Positions 48,336 to 57,325 of a stretch of 64,000 nucleotides of DNA are shown here, piece after piece. The notes under the pieces are model-generated. The model had not been told where the DNA came from. It worked only from the letters and a program-made list of their open reading frames with translations, and did no database searches. Both the position numbers and the translations under genes were made by a program. Every line of letters starts with the position of its first letter. Position 1 is the stretch's first letter. This stretch comes from Candidatus Vondammii sp. HM_W22 (GTDB taxonomy: Bacteria > Pseudomonadota > Gammaproteobacteria > Chromatiales > Chromatiaceae). The stretch is taken from positions 1,488,001 through 1,552,000 of the forward strand of contig NZ_CP099567.1 of NCBI RefSeq assembly GCF_022530855.2, given 5' to 3'.

Positions 48336-49242
48336 TTAAGCTGCCTTTAGCAGTTGCCTCGGAGGTACTCCTCCAATGGCCATATGTGGCCTTTCGTTAT
48401 TGTATTGCCAAAGCCACTGAGTGGCTAATAACCGGGCATGCGCAATGCTCTCAAAACAGGTGCATGTCCAACCATTCATGCCTCGCTGTGCGGTTAAACC
48501 GCTCAATACAGGCATTCTGTATCGGCTTGCCCGGTTGGATATACAGCAAGGTAATTCGGTGCGCATTCGCCCAGTTCACCAGGGTTTGACTAAGATACTC
48601 TGGCCCGTTGTCACACCGCAGTGCCGCTGGTTTTCCACGCCACTCAATGATTTGCTCTAGCGCCCGAACCACGCGCGATGAGGGTAGTGATAAATCCACT
48701 TCAATTCCCAGCCCTTCACGGTTGTAATCATCCATCACATTGAACGTAAGGAAATGGCGCCCACCACGAAGCTGGTCTGACATAAAATCCATCGACCAGA
48801 CGTGATTCTTTGCCTTGGGCACATCCGATTCCCCGGGATAATCCCGTTTGATCCGTTTTCGGTGCTTAATCCGAAGGTTAAGTTCTAACTCCCGATAAAT
48901 GCGATACCCCCGCTTGTGGTTCCAGCCACAGCCTTTCACATTGCGCAGATACAGAAAGCACAAACCAAAGCCCCAACGCTTGTGCGTTTGTCTCAGTCGC
49001 AATAGCCAATCGGCAATCGGCCTGTTTTCACTAGAGTATTTAGCCTCATATCGGTAACAGGTCTGACTGATACCAAAAGTAATACAGACTAAACGGATAC
49101 TGATACCATCACGGCTCACGGTGTGCTTCGCCATCCCCCTTCGACGAGATGGCGCTACAACTTCCCTCAAGGGCTTCCTGTCGCAGTTCCGCTTTGATCC
49201 GCTCTTCTGCGTACATCTTCTTAAGTCGGGCATTCTCAGCAC
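48336..49242 (-). pseudogene. IS3-family transposase OrfB, frame broken near its C-terminus
   Basis: The integrase-core sequence reads HVWSMDFMSDQLRGGRHFLT (first Asp), ALRCDNGPEYLSQTLVNW (second Asp) and NACIERFNRTARHEWLDM (Glu). Then the frame changes between 48451 and 48480, with the end QYNNERPHMAIGGVPPRQL in another frame. HTH-like N-terminal residues and the YRYEAKY segment precede the core. One base inserted or lost explains it. Confidence 0.8.
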
Positions 49243-49420
49243 GTAGATCTTTGACCTCTTTCATCAGGGAGGCATCCATTCCACCGTATTTGGCACGCCA
49301 CTGATAAATCAGTGGCGTGCTAACCCCGTGCCCGCACGCCAGCTCTGACACCGAAACACCGGCTTCGTGCTGCTTCAAGATGGACAAAATTTGACTGTCC
49401 GAAAACTTCGACTTCTTCAT
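49109..49420 (-). CDS. IS3-family transposase OrfA
   Basis: The 103 residues begin MKKSKFSDSQILSILKQHEA with a helix-turn-helix (SELACGHGVSTPLIYQWRAK) and a coiled segment LRAENARLKKMYAEERIK. It overlaps orfB by about 130 bases in the frame that IS3 elements use for programmed -1 frameshifting, so an OrfAB fusion could be made up to the orfB frame break. Confidence 0.85.
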   Translation of the reverse strand: MKKSKFSDSQILSILKQHEAGVSVSELACGHGVSTPLIYQWRAKYGGMDASLMKEVKDLRAENARLKKMYAEERIKAELRQEALEGSCSAISSKGDGEAHREP

Positions 49421-49539
49421 AAAAACTTCCTCTGATTAACATCATAAAAGTCTCTACTTAAAAACTCGATTACTTTTCGGGGGGATTACACTCCGCTGTC
49501 ATTGAAAGTTGCAGCATGCAGAGAAACGGGGCAGGCTTA

Positions 49540-49831
49540 AAGGGCGGGGTTATTTTACGCTTACCATTGAAGCCGAAGTCAAACTTGTTGCCTGCCAGAG
49601 GAGTTTATTCCTGAAATTGAAGAGCGGGTAGGTGCAGCCAGCCTCCTGTCCCGGGCGCTCAGTGCTGATGCCAATTTTTATTGTCAGATGTATTACCCCT
49701 CAATCCTGCAGAGTAATATTGGTGAAACCCTGGGGACAGATTTATCAATTAAGCTATTTTACCTGGCAGAATTTAAGTATGCTGTCCCTGAAACTCATGT
49801 AGCACCCCGATGTCATATCCCCGACCTATAA
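49540..49831 (+). pseudogene. Unrecognised degenerate coding fragment upstream of the RND genes
   Basis: The spacer 49491-49898 contains a readable but start-less stretch: GYFTLTIEAEVKLVAC, then, after a frame change near 49598, EFIPEIEERVGAASLLSRAL and SADANFYCQMYYPSILQSNI to a stop at 49829. Its composition looks like former coding sequence. I do not recognise the family. It may be a gene cut by the IS3 element on its left. Confidence 0.35.
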
Positions 49832-49898
49832 TGATAAGACTCGGAAGCACCAGTCTCTGAGTCAAAGACTGGCCCAATATAATTCTGGAAACCCTGTA

Positions 49899-50948
49899 AT
49901 GAAATATCCTCGGCTATTGTTATTCCCTGCACTATTGCTGCCACTGCTATCCCTGGCTGCAGAGACTCCACCGGCCAAAGTTGTCGTGGCCACAGTACAA
50001 GAGCGCGAAATTACAGAAACCAGTCAGATGATCGGTGTCATCGATTTTGACCGCATATCCATGGTTTCGGGCGAAATTTCCGGATTGATCACCCAACAGC
50101 TGGTATCAGAGGGACAGCGGGTAAAGAAGGGTGACCCACTGGTTGTACTCAACACCGACTTGATCCAGAAAGATATCGATATCAAGGCCCAGCAGCGCGC
50201 CCAAGTCAGTGCAGAAATCGAAAAAATGAGCCGCAGCCTGCATCGGCTGGAGAGTCTGCTAAAGAAAAACTCCGCCAGTATACAGTCTTATGATGATGCC
50301 CGGTTCGAACATCGTTCACTGATCAAAAAGCGCGATACACTGGATCAGGAGGCAGAGCGCCTGAAGCTGCAACTGGTAAAAAGCGTGGTGCGTGCACCTT
50401 TTGACGGCGTGGTGTTGGAGAAACATAAGGAGCAGGGCGAGTGGTTATCTCTGGGAACCTCCGTATGCAAACTCGCCTCCACTCAGGATCTGGTGGCAAA
50501 GGTTGCAATCTCGGAACGTTTGATGAGATACCAACAAACAGGCACTAGACTCCCCATATCCATCGCAGCGCTGAGCATCCAAGCTGAAGGGAAGATCAAG
50601 GGCTTCTCACCCGTTGCAGATCTGCGCAGCAAAAGCGCCGTACTCAAGATCGAACTTCCCTATCAGCGGGGGATGGTACAGAACATGTCGGTCTCGATAG
50701 AGGTTCCCACCGGAAAAAAACAGCTACTCAGACTGGTGCCCCGGGATGCTGTAGTCCGGATAAAAGGCAAAGAGTTTGCCTACAGCCTGATCGACGGGAA
50801 AGCGAAACTAATGCCGCTGGAGATCGTCGCGCGTACCTTTGACGCTGTCGCCGTGGCCAAGCCACCGATAAAAGTGGGAATGTCTGTGGTGATCGACGGA
50901 AATGACCGGCTAAGGCCGGATCAGGCAATCACGGTAGTGGAACGGTAA
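49899..50948 (+). CDS. RND efflux pump periplasmic adaptor (membrane fusion protein)
   Basis: A signal peptide (MKYPRLLLFPALLLPLLSLA) starts the 349 residues. A split biotinyl-lipoyl-like domain brackets a coiled-coil hairpin (SAEIEKMSRSLHRLESLLKK; DDARFEHRSLIKKRDTLDQE), with the lipoyl second half AVVRAPFDGVVLEKHKEQGE-like. A beta-barrel domain and a membrane-proximal domain follow. Adaptors of this kind join the inner-membrane RND pump to a TolC-like channel. It has no lipobox, so it is probably anchored by the pump or soluble. It is nine bases from the permease gene. No outer-membrane channel gene is beside it. Confidence 0.9.
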   Translation: MKYPRLLLFPALLLPLLSLAAETPPAKVVVATVQEREITETSQMIGVIDFDRISMVSGEISGLITQQLVSEGQRVKKGDPLVVLNTDLIQKDIDIKAQQRAQVSAEIEKMSRSLHRLESLLKKNSASIQSYDDARFEHRSLIKKRDTLDQEAERLKLQLVKSVVRAPFDGVVLEKHKEQGEWLSLGTSVCKLASTQDLVAKVAISERLMRYQQTGTRLPISIAALSIQAEGKIKGFSPVADLRSKSAVLKIELPYQRGMVQNMSVSIEVPTGKKQLLRLVPRDAVVRIKGKEFAYSLIDGKAKLMPLEIVARTFDAVAVAKPPIKVGMSVVIDGNDRLRPDQAITVVER

Positions 50949-50957
50949 TCGACAATT

Positions 50958-53900
50958 ATGGATTTGGTAAAACTCTCAATTCGCCAACCGGTATCCACCT
51001 TCTCAGCGGTGATCATGGTTATCCTGTTCGGCATTATCGGTCTGAACCGGCTACCGGTACAGCTCACACCCGATGTGGAAGCACCAAAGATCAGCGTCAG
51101 GACCAACTGGGCGGGCGCGACACCTTACGAGATCGAAAAAGAGATCATCGAAGAGCAGGAAGATGTACTGAAAAGCGTCACCAACTTAACGGTAATGGAG
51201 AGTTCCAGCTTCAATAACTACGGCACCATCAGCCTCACCTTCAAGGTGGGAACCGACCTGAATGATGCCATGGTGCGGGTCACCAATAAGCTCAACGAAG
51301 TCTTCAGCTATCCGGAAAATGCCCAAAAACCAGTTGTCAGCACCTCAAGCTCGGAAAGCTCTCCGGTCATCTGGATGATGCTGAAAACTCTGGAAGGTGA
51401 TCACACACGGATCAACACCTACCGCACGTTCTTCGAAAATGAAGTACGCCACCATCTGGAACGCGTTCCGGGCGTGGGTTCACTGATGATATTCGGCGGC
51501 ACTGAAAAGCGCTTTGAGGTCACCGTTGATCCAAAACGTCTGGCTGATCTCGATATCACGCTTAGACATGTGATCGACCGTCTGAGCGACGCCAACAGCA
51601 ATATCTCAGCCGGTGTCCTTGGCGTTGAAAAACGTAATTACCGAATCCGCACCACCAGCCAGTTTCAGTCACCGGAAGACGCCAAAAAATTGCTACTCAG
51701 GGATGACGGCCTACACCGCGTCTACCTCAGTGATGTCGCCACCACTAATTTCGGTTATCAGTCAAATCTACCGGCGGTACTGCATAACGGCCAGCCGATG
51801 ATTGTCACCGGAATCCGCAAAGAGGCCGGTGCAAACGTATTGGAATTAACCGCCAATATGCGAACGGTGGTGAATCAACTAAACGAAGGCCTGTTGGCGC
51901 AAAACGGACTCTATTATGATTGGGTTCACGACCAGACCCCCTACATCAACACCGCCATCAGTACGGTAAAAACCAACTTGATGATCGGCGGCGCATTGGC
52001 AATCACCATACTGTTGCTTTTTCTGCGCTCGATCACCTCCACCCTCACCGTGGCAATTGCCATCCCGATCTCAGTGATGGGCACCTTCTTCTTCATGTAC
52101 CTGTTTGACCGCAATATCAATGTGATGAGCCTGGCCGGAATCACCTTTGCGGTGGGTATGCTCGTGGACAACTCTATCGTCGTACTGGAGAACATTGATC
52201 GTCACCGGCGTCTTGGCAAGAGCGCTTTCGACGCCTCCTACGACGGTACCCGTGAGGTGTGGGGCGCAGTGCTCGCCTCGACCGTAACCACGGTTGTGGT
52301 GTTTCTCCCGGTAATTTTCATTCAGGAGGAGGCCGGGCAGCTGTTTCGCGATATTGCCATTGCCATCACCTTCTCGATCCTGATCAGCCTGTTTGTCTCA
52401 GTATCAGTGATCCCCGCCATCACCAATAAGTTTTACCGCCTATCGAAACGCCAGGCAAAACAACAGGCGGCCACCCACGATAATGGAAACATGTTTGTGC
52501 GTAGCGTGATGCTCTTCTCCATCCTCACCCGGCGCAATGCTTTTACCCGAACCCTGACCATCACTGGATTCACCGCAGCAGCTGTTATGGCGGTAATCCT
52601 GCTGATTCCAAAAGCGGAGTACCTACCCCAAGGCAACCGTAACCTGATCCTTAATATATTGATTCCACCTCCGGGTTATTCCGACGCCAAGCGCAACGAG
52701 ATAGGACACTATATTCAAGACCGCATCGCCCCCTATCTGAAAGAGGACTGGAAAGACGGCGTTCCACAGATCGACAACATCTTCTATGTGGCATCGGATG
52801 GTATAACCCTGTTTGGCGGCACCAGCGTTCATGTCAACGATGCACGCAAAATGATGCCTCTGTTTACCAAAGTAATGAACTCGATTCCAGGAATGTTCGG
52901 CGTCAGCATCCAGCGCGGTATTTTCGAATCCGGCATTGGTCAGGGACGCACCGTGGACGTTAATATCTCCGGCAATGATACCGACAAAATCGTTTCAGCC
53001 GCCGGCACCCTGCTCGGCAGCCTGAAACAGGCGATACCCAATGCCCAAATCCGACCAGTCCCCTCTCTGGAGATCAGCTACCCCGAAGCCAATCTGATAC
53101 CGGACCGTTCCAAGGTGGTCGCCAACGGCCTGAGTGAACAGGAGTTTGGAATCTATGTGGACGTGCTGATGGATGGGCGCAAAATCGGCGAGTACAAGCC
53201 CGACGGACGCAAGGTGATGGACATGGTGGTAAAGAGCGACAGCCAGTCCATTGAAACACCCGAAGATCTGCTGGATGCGATAATAGTGACCCCTTTCGGC
53301 GCACTGGTTCGCGTCGGTGATCTGAGTAAAATCGAGTATAGCGAGGGAATGACTCAACTCAACCACCTGGAGCGAAAACGAAATATTCGCCTGGAGGTCA
53401 CGCCGCCGGATAGCATGCCACTGCAGGCCGCCATGGAGTTGATCACCGACCAACTGGTTCCCAAGCTTAAAGCCGCCGGTAAGCTCACTGACACTTCAGT
53501 GTCGGTAGGTGGCAATGCCGATAAGTTGACAGAGACGCGAAATGCCCTGCAATGGAATCTGGTGCTGGCACTGATAATCACCTATTTGTTGATGTCAGCG
53601 CTGTTCGGCAACTACATCTACCCGCTGATTATCATGTTCTCTGTTCCGATGGCCGCAGCAGGTGGATTCATCGGACTGGCGCTGGTGGATCGATTCGTTG
53701 CTCCCCAGGCGTTCGATATCCTGGTGATGCTGGGATTCATTATCCTGGTGGGAACGGTAGTCAACAATGCCATCCTGATTGTGCATCAGTCACTGAATAA
53801 CCTGCGCTTTGAGGGGATGAATGGCCTGGATGCAGTTAGCCACTCGGTCCGCACCCGTATACGTCCTATCTTCATGAGCACCACCACCAGCCTGTTCGCC

Positions 53901-54062
53901 CTGCTGCCTCTGGTGCTAGCCCAGGGTTCAGGCACTGAACTCTATCGCGGTCTGGGTGCGGTAATCCTCGGCGGGTTGGCTCTCTCAACCCTGCTTACCC
54001 TGTTTGTGATCCCTGCTCTGCTAACCTTTCTGATCGGATTTGAAAAACCCCGTGAGAGATAG
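50958..54062 (+). CDS. RND efflux transporter permease (HAE1-like)
   Basis: The 1034 residues follow the RND plan: a first membrane helix (about 10-30), a large periplasmic loop, six helices (about 335-490, with GITFAVGMLVDNSIVVLENI carrying the proton-relay Asp-Asn pair), a second periplasmic loop, and helices to the end (VMLGFIILVGTVVNNAILIV). MLVDNSIV with Asp is the classical motif of proton-driven drug and lipophilic-compound exporters (AcrB type), against the metal type. It forms an operon with the adaptor upstream; the substrate is not predictable from sequence. Confidence 0.93.
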   Translation: MDLVKLSIRQPVSTFSAVIMVILFGIIGLNRLPVQLTPDVEAPKISVRTNWAGATPYEIEKEIIEEQEDVLKSVTNLTVMESSSFNNYGTISLTFKVGTDLNDAMVRVTNKLNEVFSYPENAQKPVVSTSSSESSPVIWMMLKTLEGDHTRINTYRTFFENEVRHHLERVPGVGSLMIFGGTEKRFEVTVDPKRLADLDITLRHVIDRLSDANSNISAGVLGVEKRNYRIRTTSQFQSPEDAKKLLLRDDGLHRVYLSDVATTNFGYQSNLPAVLHNGQPMIVTGIRKEAGANVLELTANMRTVVNQLNEGLLAQNGLYYDWVHDQTPYINTAISTVKTNLMIGGALAITILLLFLRSITSTLTVAIAIPISVMGTFFFMYLFDRNINVMSLAGITFAVGMLVDNSIVVLENIDRHRRLGKSAFDASYDGTREVWGAVLASTVTTVVVFLPVIFIQEEAGQLFRDIAIAITFSILISLFVSVSVIPAITNKFYRLSKRQAKQQAATHDNGNMFVRSVMLFSILTRRNAFTRTLTITGFTAAAVMAVILLIPKAEYLPQGNRNLILNILIPPPGYSDAKRNEIGHYIQDRIAPYLKEDWKDGVPQIDNIFYVASDGITLFGGTSVHVNDARKMMPLFTKVMNSIPGMFGVSIQRGIFESGIGQGRTVDVNISGNDTDKIVSAAGTLLGSLKQAIPNAQIRPVPSLEISYPEANLIPDRSKVVANGLSEQEFGIYVDVLMDGRKIGEYKPDGRKVMDMVVKSDSQSIETPEDLLDAIIVTPFGALVRVGDLSKIEYSEGMTQLNHLERKRNIRLEVTPPDSMPLQAAMELITDQLVPKLKAAGKLTDTSVSVGGNADKLTETRNALQWNLVLALIITYLLMSALFGNYIYPLIIMFSVPMAAAGGFIGLALVDRFVAPQAFDILVMLGFIILVGTVVNNAILIVHQSLNNLRFEGMNGLDAVSHSVRTRIRPIFMSTTTSLFALLPLVLAQGSGTELYRGLGAVILGGLALSTLLTLFVIPALLTFLIGFEKPRER

Positions 54063-54305
54063 AAACCCCGCCTGCTGTACAGTGTTCACACCTGACCTAA
54101 CAGCGCGAAGCATCATTTCAGGCACGACATGAACGTCTAAGATAGCCGCTCTTCCCGGACCTGCCGGGCAAAGAAAACAGAGCACTATTTCCAGAAGGGC
54201 TTGCCCGCCTCCTGCAGAGCATCCTTACCTGGGTAATGCTTATATCTTCCATCTGAGCATCCGACAGCCGATTCAGGGCATGCCTTTGTTTGGCGTTGGT
54301 AAGGT

Positions 54306-54533
54306 ATGCTTGCTCGTCTGGGAGTCGGGTGGGTAATTCCCGGAGATTATCAGGAACAGATCGAGTACCAGAATTTTTTAAGCAGCGTCTCTATTTCGCG
54401 CTTACCCTGGCTGGTGGTGGGAGAGATGCTGAACCATGGTGGCTATGACCGCCATCTTCGTCTGGTGCGTAAATCCTACCAACAGCGCAGGGACCGGCTC
54501 ATCGAGCTGCTGGGTGAACACTTTGAGTTATAG
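54306..54533 (+). pseudogene. MocR-type (GntR/aminotransferase) regulator, internal fragment
   Basis: From about 54300 the frame reads ARLGVGWVIPGDYQEQIEYQ, NFLSSVSISRLPWLVVGEML and YDRHLRLVRKSYQQRRDRL, closely resembling the aminotransferase-like domain of MocR regulators (the part just after the PLP site). Both ends are missing: no DNA-binding domain precedes it, and an IS256 element begins directly after the stop at 54531. It may be the remains of a regulator once linked to the RND locus, but nothing proves that. The 54063-54300 stretch contains nothing else I can support. Confidence 0.5.
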
Positions 54534-54534
54534 T

Positions 54535-55640
54535 CAAATCTGGTGTTTAGCCAGTTGAATCAAGCGGTGACCTGATCGACTCTTGCTACCTCAACACCCT
54601 CTTTAAATTTGATTCCATTTTATCACCTTCGCCAGATAATCGAAACCCCGTAATCGTCTCCACGTCTTCTCTGCACACAGGCCGAGTTTGAACATCATGT
54701 GTAGCATGCCGTCACGCGATAGGAACGCCTAGTTCGATGGCAGATTTCCCCGAAGGTGGATTCAATCGGATTTGCTGGCCCGAATGCTCTGCCAGTGCTG
54801 CGCCGGAAATTGATAGAAAGCCATCAGTTCCTCTCGGTCTTTGTGCAGACAGATGGCGCGTCTCCGGATACACTTCCTCCAGCGCAGCCCAGAACCCCAT
54901 GGCACCGTCACCGATCGCCAATTTTGGCGGGATCAGTCCGCGTGACTTCAGTTTCAACAGTACCTCCCGCCAGCTCTGTGTGGACTCCCGTACACCATCC
55001 TCAATTGCCAGAAAATGCTTCTCACCACGCTCATTCACGCCGATCACCACCAGGGCACACAGCTTCGTCTGCTCTGCTCTCTGTCCGCTGTAGACACCGT
55101 CTGCCCACACATACACCCAATGGCCCTTATCCAGGCGCTCCTCGCACCCGCTCCGATATTCTTCTGCCCAGACCTGCTTCAGACGCGATACCCTGCCGGC
55201 CGACAAGCCTGTTGCATCCGGAACCACCAGCACTTTCAGGGCTTCACCCATCTCTCCACTGGAAATCCCCTTCAGGTAGAGCCACGCCAGCGCCGCTTCC
55301 AGTGACTTCGTCTTGCGTACATACGGCGGCACCAGAGCTGATCGGAACGTCACCGGCTCGCCGGTCTTCGCTCGTATTTTGGGGATCTTGACCGTGACCG
55401 GCCCCAATCCTGTCTGCAGTTTACGAGCTGGCAGGTGACCATTACGCACCACACCCACCTTGCCATCCTCTGTCCGTCGCTCGACGTGCTCCGCCAACAG
55501 CTCCAGCAGCTCGGCCTCCACCGCCTGGTAGATCAACTGCTCTGCACCACTTCTCAGCAATTGTGTCAGCGGATCGATAATCGTATCTCGACCTGCCAGA
55601 TATTTGCTAGAGACTGTTGGCCTTTATCGGTTAGCTTGAT
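54535..55640 (-). mobile_element. IS256-family insertion sequence with an internally deleted transposase
   Basis: The minus-strand transposase starts near 55605 as LAGRDTIIDPLTQLLRSGAE and continues through IPKIRAKTGEPVTFRSALVP, VYVWADGVYSGQRAEQTKL (first Asp) and LAIGDGAMGFWAALEEVYPE (second Asp). After the PETRH at about 54850 about 90 residues are missing. The sequence resumes in another frame with an end like CLHKDREELMAFYQFPAQHW and then GKSAIELGVPIA, and the true tail (LRGFDYLAKVI) can be read to a stop at 54560. The result cannot transpose. It belongs to a different IS256 group from the element at 1785. Confidence 0.75.
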
Positions 55641-55779
55641 TTTATTGTGCTTGGATAATGCTAGCGGGAAATCGAATGATTATTCCAATTAATGGGCCGA
55701 GAATCAGATCTAAAAGGTTCAACGAATCAGATCCTCAACCTGATACTTCAGGGACGACTATCTAAGCGAAGGAGCACAG

Positions 55780-56022
55780 TTGCTCCGAGGCTATGTTATG
55801 ACCTCTCCAGAAGGTGTTGGGCTTGTAGTGGAGATTGTCCCGTCCGACGAGAGAGATGCTCTATTTTCCCTTGAAGTCCGTTTCAGCAGCCAAAACAACC
55901 AGCGCAAAATCACCCGGATCGGCGGTTGTTTCCTGGAAGTTGATCCTGAATCACTGCAAAAAACCAGAAAAGCGATCAATGTCATGGAACGCAACAGGGC
56001 ACAACGGATGCACGGTTTTTAA
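55780..56022 (+). CDS. Small hypothetical protein, 80 residues
   Basis: I do not recognise a family. The frame MLRGYVMTSPEGVGLVVEIV, then PSDERDALFSLEVRFSSQNN and IGGCFLEVDPESLQKTRKAI has a soluble, mixed alpha/beta look and no membrane segment. An internal ATG at 55798 (MTSPEGVG) may be the start. It ends eight bases before the convergent glycosyltransferase stop, and nothing else occupies this strand, so it may be real; the coding evidence is thin. The 55641-55779 stretch before it holds nothing I can name. Confidence 0.35.
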   Translation: MLRGYVMTSPEGVGLVVEIVPSDERDALFSLEVRFSSQNNQRKITRIGGCFLEVDPESLQKTRKAINVMERNRAQRMHGF

Positions 56023-56029
56023 CCCAGGA

Positions 56030-56639
56030 CTATCCCTGGTAACGCAGCAGATCTTCCGGCCGATCCAGATCCCAGAGGGTTTCAAGCTCTTTCCATGTCC
56101 AGCCCAGCTTTTCCAGTCGCTGCCGGGTCAACGCCAGCACCTGATCACTTCCCCAGGGGATATCATAAAACAAGGCTGGATCAGTGCGCTTCAAACCGAG
56201 CAGGACATAGCCCCCATCTTCGGCCGGACCGAGTACTGCATCCATCCCTTTGGCCAAGTAATCAAAAGCCCGCCTTAGATGACACGCTTCCAATACAGGG
56301 CAGTCTCCACCGATAAGAATCACCGCATCCGCGGACAGTAACGCCTGAGTTGCCCCGTATTCCATTCGCTGTCCAAGATCTTCCCCCTCCTGCACCTTCA
56401 AGCCAGACCCCATACTGCAAAGCCAGATTCCGGAAAACAGGATGTCCGGTATTGGATGCACACCAGCAATCCAACGGGGACACAGCCGCCTCAGCTACCT
56501 TCCCGACAGTCTGTTGCAACAATTTTTTATAAAGGCTGGCCGCCTCTTCAGCACCCAGCGCAGGAATCAACCGCGTCTTCACCCTGCCCGGCTCCGGTGC
56601 TTTGGCAAAAATCAGTATGCGTGATTGCGGGAACTGCAC
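56030..56639 (-). pseudogene. DUF2064 glycosyltransferase of the arsenosugar cluster, frameshifted
   Basis: The minus strand begins MQFPQSRILIFAKAPEPGRV, then KTRLIPALGAEEAASLYKKL, which is the N-terminus of the TIGR04282-type glycosyltransferases linked with arsenosugar synthesis. At about 56400, within a GGGG run, the frame shifts, and the rest reads SADAVILIGGDCPVLEACHL and PAEDGGYVLLGLKRTDPALF to ETLWDLDRPEDLLRYQG. With one base removed the protein would be of normal length (about 200 residues) and complete. It could be a true lesion or a homopolymer error. It lies 10 bases from the TIGR04283 gene. Confidence 0.75.
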
Positions 56640-56649
56640 AGGCTTCTCC

Positions 56650-57324
56650 TCAGCGGTATAATTTCTCTAGCTTCGCCGGGTCCACTCCCACGGCATAAGC
56701 CAGCCGCAGCTCCCACATCAGGAGAACAGTGCGAAGGATGCCACGCTCCTCCCAGCGCCTGCTGGATGTTTCCAGCCGCTGTCGCAGACAGAGGGGAGGT
56801 GACAGTCGTTTTAGCCGTCGGCTAAGAGCTATATCCTCCATCAAAGGGATATCAGGAAAACCACCAACCGCAAGAAACGAGTCACGAAGAACAAAAATAC
56901 CTTGATCCCCCGTTGCAATACCACTCAAACGGGAGCGCCAGTTCATCATAAACTCCACCAGACGCAGCAGCATATGCCTGCCAGAGAGCGCTATATCGAA
57001 TCGACCCCAGCCATATTTTTGCCCGGCAAGCCCGGAGAGTAGCGGCTCATGGAATCCAAAAGAGAGGCAGCTATCAGCGTGCAGAAACCAGAAGATTTCA
57101 CCCTCAGCCTCGCCCGCACCTGCATTCATCTGCCTGGCCCGTCCTTTCTGGCTGTTGATGAGCTTATCGACTCGAGACCGGGCCAGGTAAGCCGTATCAT
57201 CACTACTCCCGCCATCCACCAGGATTACCTCATGACCGGCCTCCCGCAGCGACTGTAGTGATTGCAGAAGCGGCTCAATCACGGCAGCTTCATTAAGTGC
57301 TGGAATGATGATGGAGAGGCGCAC
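56650..57324 (-). CDS. Arsenosugar-associated GT2 glycosyltransferase (TIGR04283 type)
   Basis: The 224 residues start VRLSIIIPALNEAAVIEPLL with a GTG at 57324, directly following the arsS stop codon (57326-57328). A GT-A nucleotide-sugar site is visible: ILVDGGSSDDT and FWFLHADSCLSF (the DXD-like site), then MEDIALSRRLKR. The C-terminal half has a hydrophobic segment typical of the type. In arsenosugar clusters this enzyme is thought to attach the sugar part, but its acceptor is not established. A further upstream ATG in this frame would overlap arsS, so I reject it. Confidence 0.8.
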   Translation of the reverse strand: MRLSIIIPALNEAAVIEPLLQSLQSLREAGHEVILVDGGSSDDTAYLARSRVDKLINSQKGRARQMNAGAGEAEGEIFWFLHADSCLSFGFHEPLLSGLAGQKYGWGRFDIALSGRHMLLRLVEFMMNWRSRLSGIATGDQGIFVLRDSFLAVGGFPDIPLMEDIALSRRLKRLSPPLCLRQRLETSSRRWEERGILRTVLLMWELRLAYAVGVDPAKLEKLYR

Positions 57325-57325
57325 G

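Larger units (their letters stand above)
48296..49490 (-). mobile_element. IS3-family insertion sequence, near-complete, orfB frameshifted
   Basis: The ends TGTAATCCTCCC (48296) and, inverted, GGGGGGATTACA (to 49490) are close inverted repeats. OrfA is on the minus strand from 49420. OrfB continues from about 49242 with the integrase core, but the last 40 residues (ERPHMAIGGVPPRQLLK) are in another frame near 48455-48480. The size of 1195 bases fits IS3. No clear target duplication is visible: left flank CAAGT, right flank CTCCG. Confidence 0.8.

Noticed and set aside
52995-53453. Minus-strand frame inside the RND permease
   Set aside because: The permease is intact and continuous here, so this is a shadow.
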